Below, piece by piece: positions 1 through 11,252 of a stretch of DNA of 64,000 bases; within the stretch, counting starts at the first letter, position 1; the number at the start of each line of letters is the position of its first letter. Under the pieces are notes generated by a model that did no database searches, was not told the origin of the DNA, and saw nothing but the letters and a program-made list of their open reading frames with translations. The stretch is from an uncultured Prevotellaceae bacterium (GTDB taxonomy: Bacteria > Bacteroidota > Bacteroidia > Bacteroidales > Bacteroidaceae). The stretch spans positions 62,001 to 126,000 of the forward strand of contig CAMVIM010000007.1 in assembly GCA_947167515.1 (NCBI GenBank), written 5' to 3'. A program made the position numbers and the translations under genes.

Positions 1-3000
1 GGCGCCGTGTGGGACGACCGTGCCAAGATGGTGCTGCGCGTCATCTCGAAGAACCGCAGGGGTGCCATCGTGGACAGCCTCGTCTATACCATCGACGACG
101 AGACGGAGCGAGCACAACGCTACAAGGTGGTGAACCTCCCGCGCTCGTGCGTGTACTATAATATAGACATGTATGTGGAGCGCGGCACGTCACCCATCAA
201 CCAGTTGGAGGATGTGACAGAATACTTCTTCCCCATCCGCAACGCCAATGATTGGAACACTTTCCGTCAGAAGGTGACAGACGCCAAGGGGCAGCCTGTG
301 AACGCCCGCCTCTATGCCGACATCAGCACCGGCAACAGTGCGGGCGATACTAACAGCCCGTTCTGCGGTGTGTTCGATGGTAACGGACACACGCTGACCG
401 TCAGCATCGTGCACAATACCGAACAACAGGCGCCTTTCCGCCATGTAGGCAATGCTACTATCAAGAACCTGCGCACGGCAGGAACCGTCAATACCAGCGC
501 AAGATATGCAGCAGGTCTCATCGGCTGTACCATGGAAGGGGCCACAGTCAGCATTGAGAACTGCCGCTCGTCAGTCACGCTCAATAGTTCTGTTAATGGC
601 GAGGGACTTCTCGCTGGCTTCATAGCACGCCAGAGCGGTTCCAATGTCGTCATCCGCAACTGTAAGTTCGACGGCAGTTTCGAAGGCGACCATGCCACCC
701 ACAACCGTGGCTTTGTAGCATGGGTTGCCCGTGGCAGTAGTCTGACCATCGACAACTGCGTTTTCGCCCCCGACCGTATTGCTACCCCCCTCGAAGGCTG
801 CCAGACGTGGGTTGGCTTGGACACTCAAGATGTCCAGTACTCGAACATCAACAGTTATGCCACCCGTGAGTATTCGTCATACATCGTTATCCGCAACGCT
901 GCAGACTGGCATCAGTTCGCCGTCATGGTGAATGAAGCCGCAAACCAGCACGGAGTGGATGCTATCCTCGATGCTGACATCTCCATCAGCGAGCCCGTGG
1001 GTGTAACTGAAGGCACTAGATACCGTGGCACCTTCAACGGCAATGGCCATACCATAACCTTCAATAAGTCGGGGGTCACGGAGAAGTACATGGCTCCCTT
1101 CCGTCACGTAGGCGATGCTACTATCAAGAACCTGCACACAGCGGGAACCATCTCGAGCAACGGGGCGTATGCTACCGGTCTCGTGGCTCAAGTCGTTAAT
1201 GGTGGCAATCTTACCATAGAGAACTGCCATTCGTCGATGACCATCAGCAACAGCGGAAGCGAAGATATGACCTGTGCCGGTTTCGTGGGACGCGTCAGTT
1301 CAAGTACCGTCACGATACGCAACAGTAAGTTCGACGGCAGTTTCGAGGGTGCCAACAGTTATGGCCACGGCGGTTTCGTAAGCTGGGTGGATGAGAACAG
1401 CTCTGCCACTATCGAGAATTGTCTTTTCAACCCTGACCACATCAGCACCAAGCATGACCAATGCGAAACCTGGGTCCGCAAGGATGCTAAAGGCTCAGTG
1501 ACGGTTACCAACAGTCATGCAACCAAAGACTTTGGTACGGAAATCGCAATCATCGACGGTAAAACCTTCATGGTGCTGCGCAGCACTACGGACTGGATGA
1601 ACTTCAAGGAAGCCTTGAAGACCAACGACTACACCAACGCCATCATGGCCGACGACTTTACGGTTACAGATTGTGTGGCCTGGAATGGCGAGGGTAACTT
1701 CCATGGCATTTTCGACGGCAATGGCCATACGCTGAATATGAATATCAATGAGGCAGGTGCCGATATTTCACCTTTTGGTCTGTTCAAATATGCTCATGGC
1801 TGTACTATCAAGAACTTGCACGTCACCGGCAAGATCAAGGGCGGTGACCATGTGGCAGGTCTCGTTGGTGAAGCGGGTGAAGTGAACGGCAAGTGGACTG
1901 ACATCTTTAATTGCCGTGTATCGGCCAGTATAGAGAGTTCCGGTTGGATTGCAGGTGGCTTCATCGGTCGCGGCACCAATGCAAACATTCAAAACAGCCT
2001 GTTCGACGGCTCCATTTGGTGTCAAAGAGCACAGGTTGATGATAATCAGAACTGGGCTGGTGCATTCCATGGTTTCAGAGATGGCGCAGAAGGTACCGTT
2101 TTCAATGCAATAGTACAAAACTGTCTGGAGAAAGCAACTTGGTACAACATTCTTCTCCAACACCTGAACTCGAAACCATGGACTTATTGGGGTAATGGCG
2201 AGAATTCTGATTCCAAAAACAACTGGAGTTATACTGGTGTAAGTGGAGCCTCCAAGGTTACCGGCGAGTCTGTAGGAACGATGGCAAACTATCTGGGCAA
2301 CAGCAATTGGGAGGTGGTTGGCGGAAATGTCGTTCCGAAAATGTTTAAGACCACGATACCCGCTAATCCTTGGTCAACCATGTCTGCAAGCGAGATGGTT
2401 ACAGCCTTGGGCGACAACTGGACGGTATCCGACGGCAAGGCGATTCCCATTATGCCTACACTCACGATTGCAACAGTAGCCAACGAGGAAAGTTTCTTGA
2501 GCGATCTCGGCAATGGCTGGACGGTGGAAAACGGTGTTCTCTTTCCTTATATCAAGTCGATAGATCCCACCTACGCCACCATCAACGACCCGAACCTGAA
2601 AGGCCTGTTCTACTACAAGAACACGGGTAAGATAGAGCCTGAACTGCTGACGCAGACGCGCCAGAGCAGCGTGCTGCTGTCGTGGAGCACCGACCGCAAC
2701 CCCATCGACTACTTCCGCGTGCTGCGCCGCATGAAGGGGCAGGGCGAAGACCAGTGGACGGAAGTGGCCTGGGGCCTGACCGACCTGAGCTACGAGGACA
2801 CGAGCGTGTCGCCGCTGCTTACGTATGAATATAAGGTGCAGGCCGTGAACGACTGCGAGGGTCGCGACTCTACCGAGACCAAAGTGGTGGTGGGCGAGTG
2901 TAAGCACACCGGCCGCGTGGAGGGCTACGTGCGCTTCAACGACGGCACCGGTGCCCCCGGCATCTGGGTGGCTATCAGCTATGACGGCAACGAGGTGACC

Positions 3001-6000
3001 CGCGTGAAGACCGACGAGAGCGGCTACTTTGAGCAAGACGAACTGTCGTACCAAGGCCAGACGGCGGCGCACTACTCTGTAGGCCCCGTGGCCGGGAGTG
3101 GCGTCAACATCCAGCCCGTGCCGGTGACCTTCGATGCTACCAGCAACAACAAGACGCTGCGCGAGTTCACCATCGAGAACGGCCGCCGCTTCTCGGGCTA
3201 TGTAATGTACGACGGTACAAGCATCCCCGTGAAAGGTGTCAACTTCCTGGTGGACGGCAATAAGATACACAACGCCAAGGGCGAATTCGTGGAGACCGAC
3301 TACGACGGTTCGTTCTCGTTCCGCCTACTGGAGGGCGACCACACCATCCAGGCCGTGATGGACAAGCACGTCTTCACCAACGACGGCTGGTATAAGAACA
3401 GCGACAAGCAGAACATCACTGCCGACATTGCCGGCATCTATTTCTACGATGCCACGAAGGTAACGCTGACGGGCCGCGTGGTCGGCGGTGACGACCAGGG
3501 CCAGAAGCCCCTGATGAACAACCTGTCGAAGAACAACCTGGGCGACTCCATACAGATGGTGCTCACCCTGGAAGGCGACAACACGTCATGGCTCGTCTAT
3601 GACAACCTGAACCCCAGCCGCACGCAGCGCGAGGAGGTGGTGCGCCATCCGCGTAATGGAGACAAGCACTACACCTCGGTGCTGACTCAGCGCAAACGCA
3701 TGGTGGTGACGCCCGACCTGACGACTGGCGAGTACACGCTGACGCTACCGCCAGTGCGCTGGAAGGTGCAGCAGGTATATTGTAAGGGTTACCCCACCCT
3801 GTTCCAGGAGGGACAGGTGAGCGAAGTCATCGACCTGACCAACGCACTGGACACGCTACACGTTACCTACGACGGGACGTATTACGATGCTGAAGAGAAC
3901 TGCTTGGAGAACCCCACAGCCACGTATCAAGCCGTCTATAATCGCATCTACCACAGTCCCGTGGAGGTGACCTACCGGCAGTTAGGCTATGACACGTTCG
4001 ACTACTTCGGCGACAAGAATTACATGGCCACCGAACTGACGGGCAAGACCACCGAGGTGCCACTGGTTTATGGTGTGAAGAAGCCCAACTGGCCTGCCAC
4101 CCGCAGCGACTCCATACAGGCTATCTATACCTTCGGTCACCCTGTGTTCAGCGTGGAGCGTAAATACAACATCCTGCTGCAGGTTGCCGAGCGCTACCAA
4201 TACAACAACGACCCAGCCAGCGGTGCGCCCGATCTGGTGCCCCTTGGAGGCGGCAAAGCCCGTATGCAGAACGGTATGAAGGCATTTGCAATAGAGTCGC
4301 TCACGGAGGAACCTGTCAAGATAGACAGTCTGGGCCGTGCCCTGTTCACCCTGAAGGCCGACCAGACTACCACGATGCTCACAGGCAAGAACGCGCTGAA
4401 GACGGTGACCTTCACCGTGGAGCGTGACGGCACCTTCATTGAGGCCGAGCCGCTGCAGGGCTACGTGCTCAATATGTACCCCATAGGATCGGCGAAGAGC
4501 ATCCTGACGGAAGGACAGCCCCTGCTGTTCGACATCCTGCGCGACCCACCGGGTGCCTACAGTTCGAACACGCTGGCCAAGGGTGCCACGCTCAACAACA
4601 CATACATGATGAACTTGACGCTAATGGCCGGTATTAACATGACCTATAAGTCGGGTGAAGATCTGCAGATCCTGTCGGGCCAGATGATTGGCACGAATGC
4701 CGCGGGGGCTATTACGGGTACTGTCGTCGGCCCCCTCAGCACCGGAAAGTTTGAGGAAGGCACCGTGGACCAGTTGATGTACAACGCACAGGGAAGCAAA
4801 GCCTTCTCGCACACCATGGTCCTTGGTCACAACGTCAGCACCAGCGGCGACCCGTCGATGGTGGGTGCCGACGCCGACGTCTATATCGGCACGGTGCAGA
4901 ACGTGGTGGTGACACCCATGTCCACCATCCGCGCCGTGACCAACGATATGCTTCAGGAGATGATTGCCCGTATAGGCAAGGACAACATCGTCGCGCTGAC
5001 CAAAGAGAAAATGGAGTCGGACATCAGCAAGCGCATCAACTATGGCACGGTGGTGGTGATAGCCTCTGGCCTGAACGCCGATGGCGACACCATCCACCTC
5101 ATCCGCGACGTGTCCTTAGGCTACGGCCCAGAGGTGCAATCGCAGTTCTTCTACTCGCAGAAGCAGATCCTCACGCAGATCATCCCCGACAAGGCGAAGG
5201 AGATAGCCGACATGATGTACTTTGGCACCAAGGCCAAGGCCCAGGAGATAGCTGACAACACCGGCCGGCCTGTTTACCTGTCGCTGCGCCAGCCCACCGA
5301 CTCGGCGTTCGCCGTGGTGAACAGACCGATAGACGGACATGCCTACAACACAGACATCGACATGCCCCAGAAGGGCATCAACTACCTCGTGGTGCTGCCA
5401 ACGGGCAAGAAGGAGAGCGACTTCAGCGACGAGGTGATAGAGAAGTACCAGATTATCAAGGCCTGGCTGGAGATGATTGCCCAGAACGAGGGTGAGAAAC
5501 TCACCGCCCACGACCTGGTAGCCAACTACGACGTGGCTGGCACACAGGGCGTGAATTACAGCGAGACCTTCGACAACAACTACTCTACCACCTGGATGAA
5601 CTACTTCCCCATCGCTACGGAGGTGGACTACTTCAACTCCGGCTCCAAGTCGTTGAACCAACTCACTTCGGGGATTACGCTGGGCGTTACGATTGCTACC
5701 AGCATCGCACTTTCCATGCAGGAGATGAAGACATGGACAGACCCGACGGTAGCCGTAACCCAAGAAAACGGGACGAACCAGAGTGTCTCTTTCTCTGGCC
5801 ATCTACTTCAATGGAAAATCCTGCCTGTGATTGTATGTTCCACGGTGGGTACCGATGCTGAAACGCGGGTATACAACCGCACGGAGAGTTTCACCATTGC
5901 CACCGACCCTGCAAGCCACCTGAACGTTGACGTCTATCGCGTGAATACGACGGTAAACGAGAAAGAGGAGTTCGTGAACGCCAAGGACATCTTCACAAAC

Positions 6001-9000
6001 TACAACTTCAACGCCCTGAACGACAACATGGAGTACTACATGGGCAAGACGCTCAAAAAACAGGACATCATGAGACCGCGCAGTTTCGTGTTCCGCACCC
6101 GTGGCGGCTCCACCCAAAACCCGTGGGAGGACGAGCGCGTAACGAAGGTTTACGACCCAGGCAAGGTGCTCGACGCACGCACGCTGAAGATTGTCAACCC
6201 GAAGATTCGCCTCGACAAGCAGAGCGTGAGCGGTGTATCTGTCGACGATGCAGCAAAGTTCACGGTGTTTGTTTCGAATGAGAGCGAAAAACCCGAAGCC
6301 ACCGACGGATTGACCGCCCTGCAGGTGTTTGCCATAGACATGATGAACCCGCTGGGTGCCAAAATCAGCATCAACGGACAGCCGCTGACCACAGGCGGAA
6401 TGACCGTGACATGCCTTCCCGGCAAAGAGACTGCTCTGCAGATGGAGGTGCGCGCCGGACAGGGCTTCGACTATGAGAAGTTGACCCTCGGTGTAATGTC
6501 GCCCACCGACGCTGCGCATGCCTACGCCCTGACGACGTTCGACGTCCACTTCCTGCACAAGGCAGGCGGTGTGAACATCACCGTGCCGGGCGACAAGTGG
6601 GTGCTGAACACCAACGCCCAGCAGGACTCGAAGCGCGGCTGGTACTTGCCGGTGACCATCGACGGCTTCGACCGCCATCAGCACAACTTCGACCACATCG
6701 AATTCCAGTACAAGGAGTCGCAGCGAGGCGACGACGCGTGGACAAACCTCTGCTCGTTCTATGCAAAAGACTCACTCATGGCACAGGCCAACGGTGTGCG
6801 TGAGTTGATAAAGCCCAACGCCAACATCACTACTGAGTTCTACGGCGAAGGCTGGACCATGGAGCGTGCCTACGACCTGAGAGCCGTGCTCTTCTGCCGC
6901 GACGGCAATGACTTCCTGACCACCTCGTCGAAGGTCATCAGCGGCATCAAGGACACGCGTCGCCCGCAACTGTTCGGCACGCCCGAACCAAAGGGCGGTT
7001 TGCTCTACCTAAACGATGACATCGTGTTCAACTTCTCTGAAGACATTGAATATAACTATCTGAGCGCCATCACCAACTTTGAGGTGAAGGGCGAGACGAA
7101 CAACGACAACGTGACGGAGACCGTCAGCGTGCAGTTCAACGGCACGACGGCCAGCGTGGAAAGCGAGGCTAAGCGCAACTTCAGCGGCAAGGATCTGACC
7201 ATCGACTTGATGGTGAAACCCGCCGAGACTGGTCGCGACATGCCGCTCTTTTCGCACGGCTCGAACGGCCAGAAACTGCAACTGTGGCTGACCAAGGACT
7301 TCCGGCTGAAGGCCGTGGTGAACGACCAGACGCTGACGGCCAGCACGGAGATGCCAAAGAACATCTTCCAGCAAGTGGCTCTGGTGCTGAACCAGACGGA
7401 CAGCCTGGTGACACTCTACCACGGCGGTCTGTCAGTGGGCAGCCTGAAACTCTCGTCGCTCTACACGGGCACAGGTGCGCTTATCTTCGGCCGCACCAAC
7501 GAGCAGAACCGCACGGAGAGCACGTTCTATGAGGGCCGCATGATGGAGGCCCGCCTGTGGTACAACGCCATGGACGGCACACTCATCGGCTCGACCTATG
7601 GTGGGCACCGTCTGACGGGTACCGAGAAGGACTTGGTGGACTACTACCCAATGAACGAGGGGTCGGGCGACTATATCATCGACCACACGCAGGGTGCCAA
7701 CGCCAAGTTGATAGATGCCGCATGGGTCACCCCACAGGGCGTGTCGCTGCATGTGGAGAAGGCCGACAAGGGCGTGCTGCTCGACAAGAACGCCATGAAC
7801 CGCACCAGCGAGCAGGACTACACGCTGATGTTCTGGTTCAAGACCGACGCTGAGGGTCGCGGCACGCTGCTCTCCAACGGTCGCGGTCAGAAAGAGGACA
7901 ACGGTGCTGAGAACCAGTTCCATATCGGATTCGAGGACGACAAACTGATGTACCGTTCGAACGGCTTTGCAGCCGAGGTACCAGGCAACTGGAGCGACAG
8001 CAAGTGGCACAACTTCGCCATGACGGTGAACCGTGGCCGCAACGTGGCCAACATCTACATGGACAAGGAACAGGTGGCGACCTTCGAGGCCGACTCTCTG
8101 GGTGGCATCAGCGGCGGATATCCGCTCATCGGTGCAAGCCGCTACGACATCGTCAACGAAAAGGACACCCTGCTGAAACAGGACGGACTGACCCCGCTGA
8201 AGGGTAACGTGGACGAACTGATGTTCTTCGCTCAGGCACTGCCGCAGCAGCTCATCAGCACCTACGCCTCGAAGAGTCCCAACGGCGACGAGGCCGGACT
8301 GCAGACCTACCTGAGCTTCGACCGCCAAGAGCGCCAGAAGGACAACAGCATCGAGCTGGTGCCCTACGCCTTCAGCAAGAAACTCTATCTGGACGACCAG
8401 GGCAAGCCCCGCTACCGACTCAACCCGGAGACGAAACTGCCCACCGACACACTGGTGCGCGACTACCTGTTCGTGGACGACGAGGAGGTCATCCTGACAC
8501 ACATGGACAAGACAGAGGCTGCTCCCGTGGTGCCCTACGAGGAAGTGACGAACCTGAAGTTCTCGTTCATAGGGCGTGGCAACCAAGTGCTGGTGGAACT
8601 CGACGAGCCTAAGGCCAAATTGAACCACCGCAACATCTACGTGACGCTGCGCGACATTGAGGATCTAAACGGCAACACGATGGCTTCGCCGAAGACGGCC
8701 TGCTACTACGTGACGAACAGCAGCCTGCAGTGGATGGCGAACCGCCTGGACAACACCATCAAGTATGGCAGCGAAGAGAGTTGTGAACTGCCATTCTTCA
8801 ACTATGGTGCACAGAGCCACACCTACACCATCGAGAACTGCCCGCGTTGGCTCACGCTCGACAAGTATAGCGACGTGGTGGCACCACAGACGCTGGACTA
8901 TGTCAATGCAACGGTGAGCAAGGACCTGAACATCGGCACGTACAACGAGATTCTGTATCTGACCGACGAGGAGGGCATCACCGAGCCGTTCTACCTCAAC

Positions 9001-10374
9001 CTGACCATCGAAGGCGACCAGCCTGAGTGGGCACAGGACATCGACAACGACTTGCTGCAGAACTCGATGAGCATCAGCGGACAGGTGTATCTCTACAACG
9101 AATTGGACACCGACACTCGCGACATCGTGGGCGTGTTCGACAACAAGAACCAGTGCCACGGCTACGCTAACATCAGCCACGACACGCAGAGCGGCGAGAC
9201 AGTCCTCTACCTGACCATCTATGACAACCAGGCCAGCGGACGCGAACTGAACTTCCGTCTGTGGCAGTATAGCACTGGACGCGAAATCGTGCTGACCACC
9301 ACACCGGCCATCACGTTTGCGAAGGATGCCATGCTGGGGGTTGACAAGCCCGTGCGCTTCAACGGCGGCGAGGCCTTCGTACAGTACTTCAACCTGAAGA
9401 GGGGCTGGAACTGGGTATCGTTCAATGTGAACAGCAATGATGCCGACATGGAGACGCTACTGACAAGCATGCCTTGGCAGAAGGGCGACATGCTGACCGA
9501 ACTGGGCGGTGGCCTGACACTGGACTATGACGGCAGCCAATGGACGGCAAGCGACAAACCGCAGGAGATGCCTATCTCGGCCAAAAAGGCATACGCCATC
9601 AGGGTACAGCAGGAATGCGCTATCCCCATCAAGGGTACCGTCATCAAAGAAAAGGATGACCGCACCATCACGCTGAAGCAAGGATGGAACGGCATTGGCT
9701 ACACACCGATGACGAACCTGACTGTAGAAACGGCACTGAGCGACTACTATGACCAGGCAGAGCCAGGAGACGTGATTAAGAGTCACACGGAGTTTGCCTA
9801 CTTCACCAAGACTAGCAACACTGGACGCTGGCGCGGCAGTCTGCAGTACATGAAGCCCGGCGAGGGTTACATGATGCTTCGTAAGAATGCCACAGAAGCC
9901 TCTTTCGCCTATCCGTACTACGATATGAATAGCAACTTCCGTGAGGATTGGACGACAAGCACCAACCGCGCAGCCGCCAAGTCGCGCAGCACGATGAACG
10001 TCAGTGCCGTAGTAGAAGGCTTCGATGTTGAAGATGGCGACCGCCTGATAGCTTACGTCAACGGTGAGGCGATGGGCGAGCAGATGCTTACGACGGACTC
10101 CGAACCTGCCTACCTGAGCATTGCGGGCGACAAGCAGCAACCTATCTGGTTCGCTATCGAGCGTGAAGGCGAGATCGTTGCCTCTACCGCTGAGATTATG
10201 ACCTTCAAGGCAAACGATGTCATCGGCAGTCCTGACGAGCCGACAGCCATCAACTTCGTCAAGTCTGAGCACGAAGATGGCAAGTGGTACACCCTCGGTG
10301 GTCTGCAACTACAGAAGAAGCCGACACAAAAGGGCATCTACATCTTCAACGGTCGCAAGATTCTGGTGAAATAA
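1..10374 (+). CDS. Giant surface/secreted protein with GLUG-type repeats, carboxypeptidase-regulatory-like and LamG/concanavalin-like regions; 5'-truncated by window edge
   Basis: Open frame continues to window start (GGC GCC GTG...). Repeats such as 'GTFNGNGHTITFN...IKNLHTAGTISSNGAYATGLVAQ...IENCHSSMTIS' are GLUG-like; two LamG-like stretches ('FFEGRMMEARLWYNAMDG', 'KWHNFAMTVNRG'). Confidence 0.85.
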   Translation, partial: GAVWDDRAKMVLRVISKNRRGAIVDSLVYTIDDETERAQRYKVVNLPRSCVYYNIDMYVERGTSPINQLEDVTEYFFPIRNANDWNTFRQKVTDAKGQPVNARLYADISTGNSAGDTNSPFCGVFDGNGHTLTVSIVHNTEQQAPFRHVGNATIKNLRTAGTVNTSARYAAGLIGCTMEGATVSIENCRSSVTLNSSVNGEGLLAGFIARQSGSNVVIRNCKFDGSFEGDHATHNRGFVAWVARGSSLTIDNCVFAPDRIATPLEGCQTWVGLDTQDVQYSNINSYATREYSSYIVIRNAADWHQFAVMVNEAANQHGVDAILDADISISEPVGVTEGTRYRGTFNGNGHTITFNKSGVTEKYMAPFRHVGDATIKNLHTAGTISSNGAYATGLVAQVVNGGNLTIENCHSSMTISNSGSEDMTCAGFVGRVSSSTVTIRNSKFDGSFEGANSYGHGGFVSWVDENSSATIENCLFNPDHISTKHDQCETWVRKDAKGSVTVTNSHATKDFGTEIAIIDGKTFMVLRSTTDWMNFKEALKTNDYTNAIMADDFTVTDCVAWNGEGNFHGIFDGNGHTLNMNINEAGADISPFGLFKYAHGCTIKNLHVTGKIKGGDHVAGLVGEAGEVNGKWTDIFNCRVSASIESSGWIAGGFIGRGTNANIQNSLFDGSIWCQRAQVDDNQNWAGAFHGFRDGAEGTVFNAIVQNCLEKATWYNILLQHLNSKPWTYWGNGENSDSKNNWSYTGVSGASKVTGESVGTMANYLGNSNWEVVGGNVVPKMFKTTIPANPWSTMSASEMVTALGDNWTVSDGKAIPIMPTLTIATVANEESFLSDLGNGWTVENGVLFPYIKSIDPTYATINDPNLKGLFYYKNTGKIEPELLTQTRQSSVLLSWSTDRNPIDYFRVLRRMKGQGEDQWTEVAWGLTDLSYEDTSVSPLLTYEYKVQAVNDCEGRDSTETKVVVGECKHTGRVEGYVRFNDGTGAPGIWVAISYDGNEVTRVKTDESGYFEQDELSYQGQTAAHYSVGPVAGSGVNIQPVPVTFDATSNNKTLREFTIENGRRFSGYVMYDGTSIPVKGVNFLVDGNKIHNAKGEFVETDYDGSFSFRLLEGDHTIQAVMDKHVFTNDGWYKNSDKQNITADIAGIYFYDATKVTLTGRVVGGDDQGQKPLMNNLSKNNLGDSIQMVLTLEGDNTSWLVYDNLNPSRTQREEVVRHPRNGDKHYTSVLTQRKRMVVTPDLTTGEYTLTLPPVRWKVQQVYCKGYPTLFQEGQVSEVIDLTNALDTLHVTYDGTYYDAEENCLENPTATYQAVYNRIYHSPVEVTYRQLGYDTFDYFGDKNYMATELTGKTTEVPLVYGVKKPNWPATRSDSIQAIYTFGHPVFSVERKYNILLQVAERYQYNNDPASGAPDLVPLGGGKARMQNGMKAFAIESLTEEPVKIDSLGRALFTLKADQTTTMLTGKNALKTVTFTVERDGTFIEAEPLQGYVLNMYPIGSAKSILTEGQPLLFDILRDPPGAYSSNTLAKGATLNNTYMMNLTLMAGINMTYKSGEDLQILSGQMIGTNAAGAITGTVVGPLSTGKFEEGTVDQLMYNAQGSKAFSHTMVLGHNVSTSGDPSMVGADADVYIGTVQNVVVTPMSTIRAVTNDMLQEMIARIGKDNIVALTKEKMESDISKRINYGTVVVIASGLNADGDTIHLIRDVSLGYGPEVQSQFFYSQKQILTQIIPDKAKEIADMMYFGTKAKAQEIADNTGRPVYLSLRQPTDSAFAVVNRPIDGHAYNTDIDMPQKGINYLVVLPTGKKESDFSDEVIEKYQIIKAWLEMIAQNEGEKLTAHDLVANYDVAGTQGVNYSETFDNNYSTTWMNYFPIATEVDYFNSGSKSLNQLTSGITLGVTIATSIALSMQEMKTWTDPTVAVTQENGTNQSVSFSGHLLQWKILPVIVCSTVGTDAETRVYNRTESFTIATDPASHLNVDVYRVNTTVNEKEEFVNAKDIFTNYNFNALNDNMEYYMGKTLKKQDIMRPRSFVFRTRGGSTQNPWEDERVTKVYDPGKVLDARTLKIVNPKIRLDKQSVSGVSVDDAAKFTVFVSNESEKPEATDGLTALQVFAIDMMNPLGAKISINGQPLTTGGMTVTCLPGKETALQMEVRAGQGFDYEKLTLGVMSPTDAAHAYALTTFDVHFLHKAGGVNITVPGDKWVLNTNAQQDSKRGWYLPVTIDGFDRHQHNFDHIEFQYKESQRGDDAWTNLCSFYAKDSLMAQANGVRELIKPNANITTEFYGEGWTMERAYDLRAVLFCRDGNDFLTTSSKVISGIKDTRRPQLFGTPEPKGGLLYLNDDIVFNFSEDIEYNYLSAITNFEVKGETNNDNVTETVSVQFNGTTASVESEAKRNFSGKDLTIDLMVKPAETGRDMPLFSHGSNGQKLQLWLTKDFRLKAVVNDQTLTASTEMPKNIFQQVALVLNQTDSLVTLYHGGLSVGSLKLSSLYTGTGALIFGRTNEQNRTESTFYEGRMMEARLWYNAMDGTLIGSTYGGHRLTGTEKDLVDYYPMNEGSGDYIIDHTQGANAKLIDAAWVTPQGVSLHVEKADKGVLLDKNAMNRTSEQDYTLMFWFKTDAEGRGTLLSNGRGQKEDNGAENQFHIGFEDDKLMYRSNGFAAEVPGNWSDSKWHNFAMTVNRGRNVANIYMDKEQVATFEADSLGGISGGYPLIGASRYDIVNEKDTLLKQDGLTPLKGNVDELMFFAQALPQQLISTYASKSPNGDEAGLQTYLSFDRQERQKDNSIELVPYAFSKKLYLDDQGKPRYRLNPETKLPTDTLVRDYLFVDDEEVILTHMDKTEAAPVVPYEEVTNLKFSFIGRGNQVLVELDEPKAKLNHRNIYVTLRDIEDLNGNTMASPKTACYYVTNSSLQWMANRLDNTIKYGSEESCELPFFNYGAQSHTYTIENCPRWLTLDKYSDVVAPQTLDYVNATVSKDLNIGTYNEILYLTDEEGITEPFYLNLTIEGDQPEWAQDIDNDLLQNSMSISGQVYLYNELDTDTRDIVGVFDNKNQCHGYANISHDTQSGETVLYLTIYDNQASGRELNFRLWQYSTGREIVLTTTPAITFAKDAMLGVDKPVRFNGGEAFVQYFNLKRGWNWVSFNVNSNDADMETLLTSMPWQKGDMLTELGGGLTLDYDGSQWTASDKPQEMPISAKKAYAIRVQQECAIPIKGTVIKEKDDRTITLKQGWNGIGYTPMTNLTVETALSDYYDQAEPGDVIKSHTEFAYFTKTSNTGRWRGSLQYMKPGEGYMMLRKNATEASFAYPYYDMNSNFREDWTTSTNRAAAKSRSTMNVSAVVEGFDVEDGDRLIAYVNGEAMGEQMLTTDSEPAYLSIAGDKQQPIWFAIEREGEIVASTAEIMTFKANDVIGSPDEPTAINFVKSEHEDGKWYTLGGLQLQKKPTQKGIYIFNGRKILVK

Positions 10375-10401
10375 CTCATAACAACGTAATATCGAAGAAT
10401 T

Positions 10402-11163
10402 ATGAATAAGACAAAGTTAATGTTCGTTCTGCTGGCAAGCCTCGTACTGGGGGCTTGCAACAGCAGAGACGACGACGATAGCACGAATGCTGCCTACACG
10501 GAGTCCTCACTGAATGAGGTTCCCGTGTGGAGTATTGACTGGAGCAACAACCAGGAACGCCCCGACTGGACGGCACCTGATGCGTCCTACTACGCGAACT
10601 GGACGATACTCAAGGTGCAGATAGAGGAGGCACTACAGCCTTTCGTCTCCGAAGGCGACCTGATGGCACTCTTCGTGAACGGCGAATTGCGCGGACTGGC
10701 AAAGCCTGCTGTCACCGTGGAGGGGAATCAGACAAGCAAGTTTTTGCTGAAAGCCTACGGCAACGAAACGGGAACGGAAACGGTAAAAATGTCGCTGAAA
10801 TACTACAACCAGACGCTGAAGCACATTTTTACATTGGTTGACAACATCAGCCTAAACTCGGACGAGCCGATTGGCATCGACGAGGTCTTTATCCCCGAAT
10901 TCACCTGCGGCTCAGCCAAGTATCCCGTGATGAAGATAGCGATGGTGGAGAGCCTGCTCTTCAAGGTGGGCATCACACCCACCAGTGGCAACAAAGTGGG
11001 CGCCTTCGCCGGCGACGAGTGCCGTGGCACGGCGACACTGTCAGGCAACGGCAGTACGCCGCTGCTCATCTACGGGCGCAACGCTGGCGAGTCAATCACG
11101 CTGAAGTACTATGACGCTGTAACAGGAAAACTGTACACCATCCCCGACGCCGTGACATTGTAA
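10402..11163 (+). CDS. Lipoprotein of unknown function, partner of upstream giant protein
   Basis: Signal peptide with lipobox 'LVLGACNS'; 27 bp downstream of the giant ORF; contains modules similar to the C-terminus of the giant ORF. Confidence 0.8.
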   Translation: MNKTKLMFVLLASLVLGACNSRDDDDSTNAAYTESSLNEVPVWSIDWSNNQERPDWTAPDASYYANWTILKVQIEEALQPFVSEGDLMALFVNGELRGLAKPAVTVEGNQTSKFLLKAYGNETGTETVKMSLKYYNQTLKHIFTLVDNISLNSDEPIGIDEVFIPEFTCGSAKYPVMKIAMVESLLFKVGITPTSGNKVGAFAGDECRGTATLSGNGSTPLLIYGRNAGESITLKYYDAVTGKLYTIPDAVTL

Positions 11164-11217
11164 TAGCATCATAGGGTAAAGAAGTCTCTGTGAGATAAAT
11201 TCCAAGTCAAATCAAGA

Positions 11218-11249
11218 AGGACTGCATCACATCGCGTTGATGCAGCCCT
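11218..11249. terminator. Putative rho-independent terminator between convergent genes
   Basis: GGACTGCATCA-catcgcg-TTGATGCAGCCC followed by TTTTT. Confidence 0.7.
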
Positions 11250-11252
11250 TTT

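Noticed and set aside
7432-8628. Long minus-strand ORF (398 aa) and other antisense ORFs inside the giant surface gene
   Set aside because: Shadow ORFs of a high-GC, biased-codon gene; low-complexity His/Val/Leu-rich translations with no motifs.
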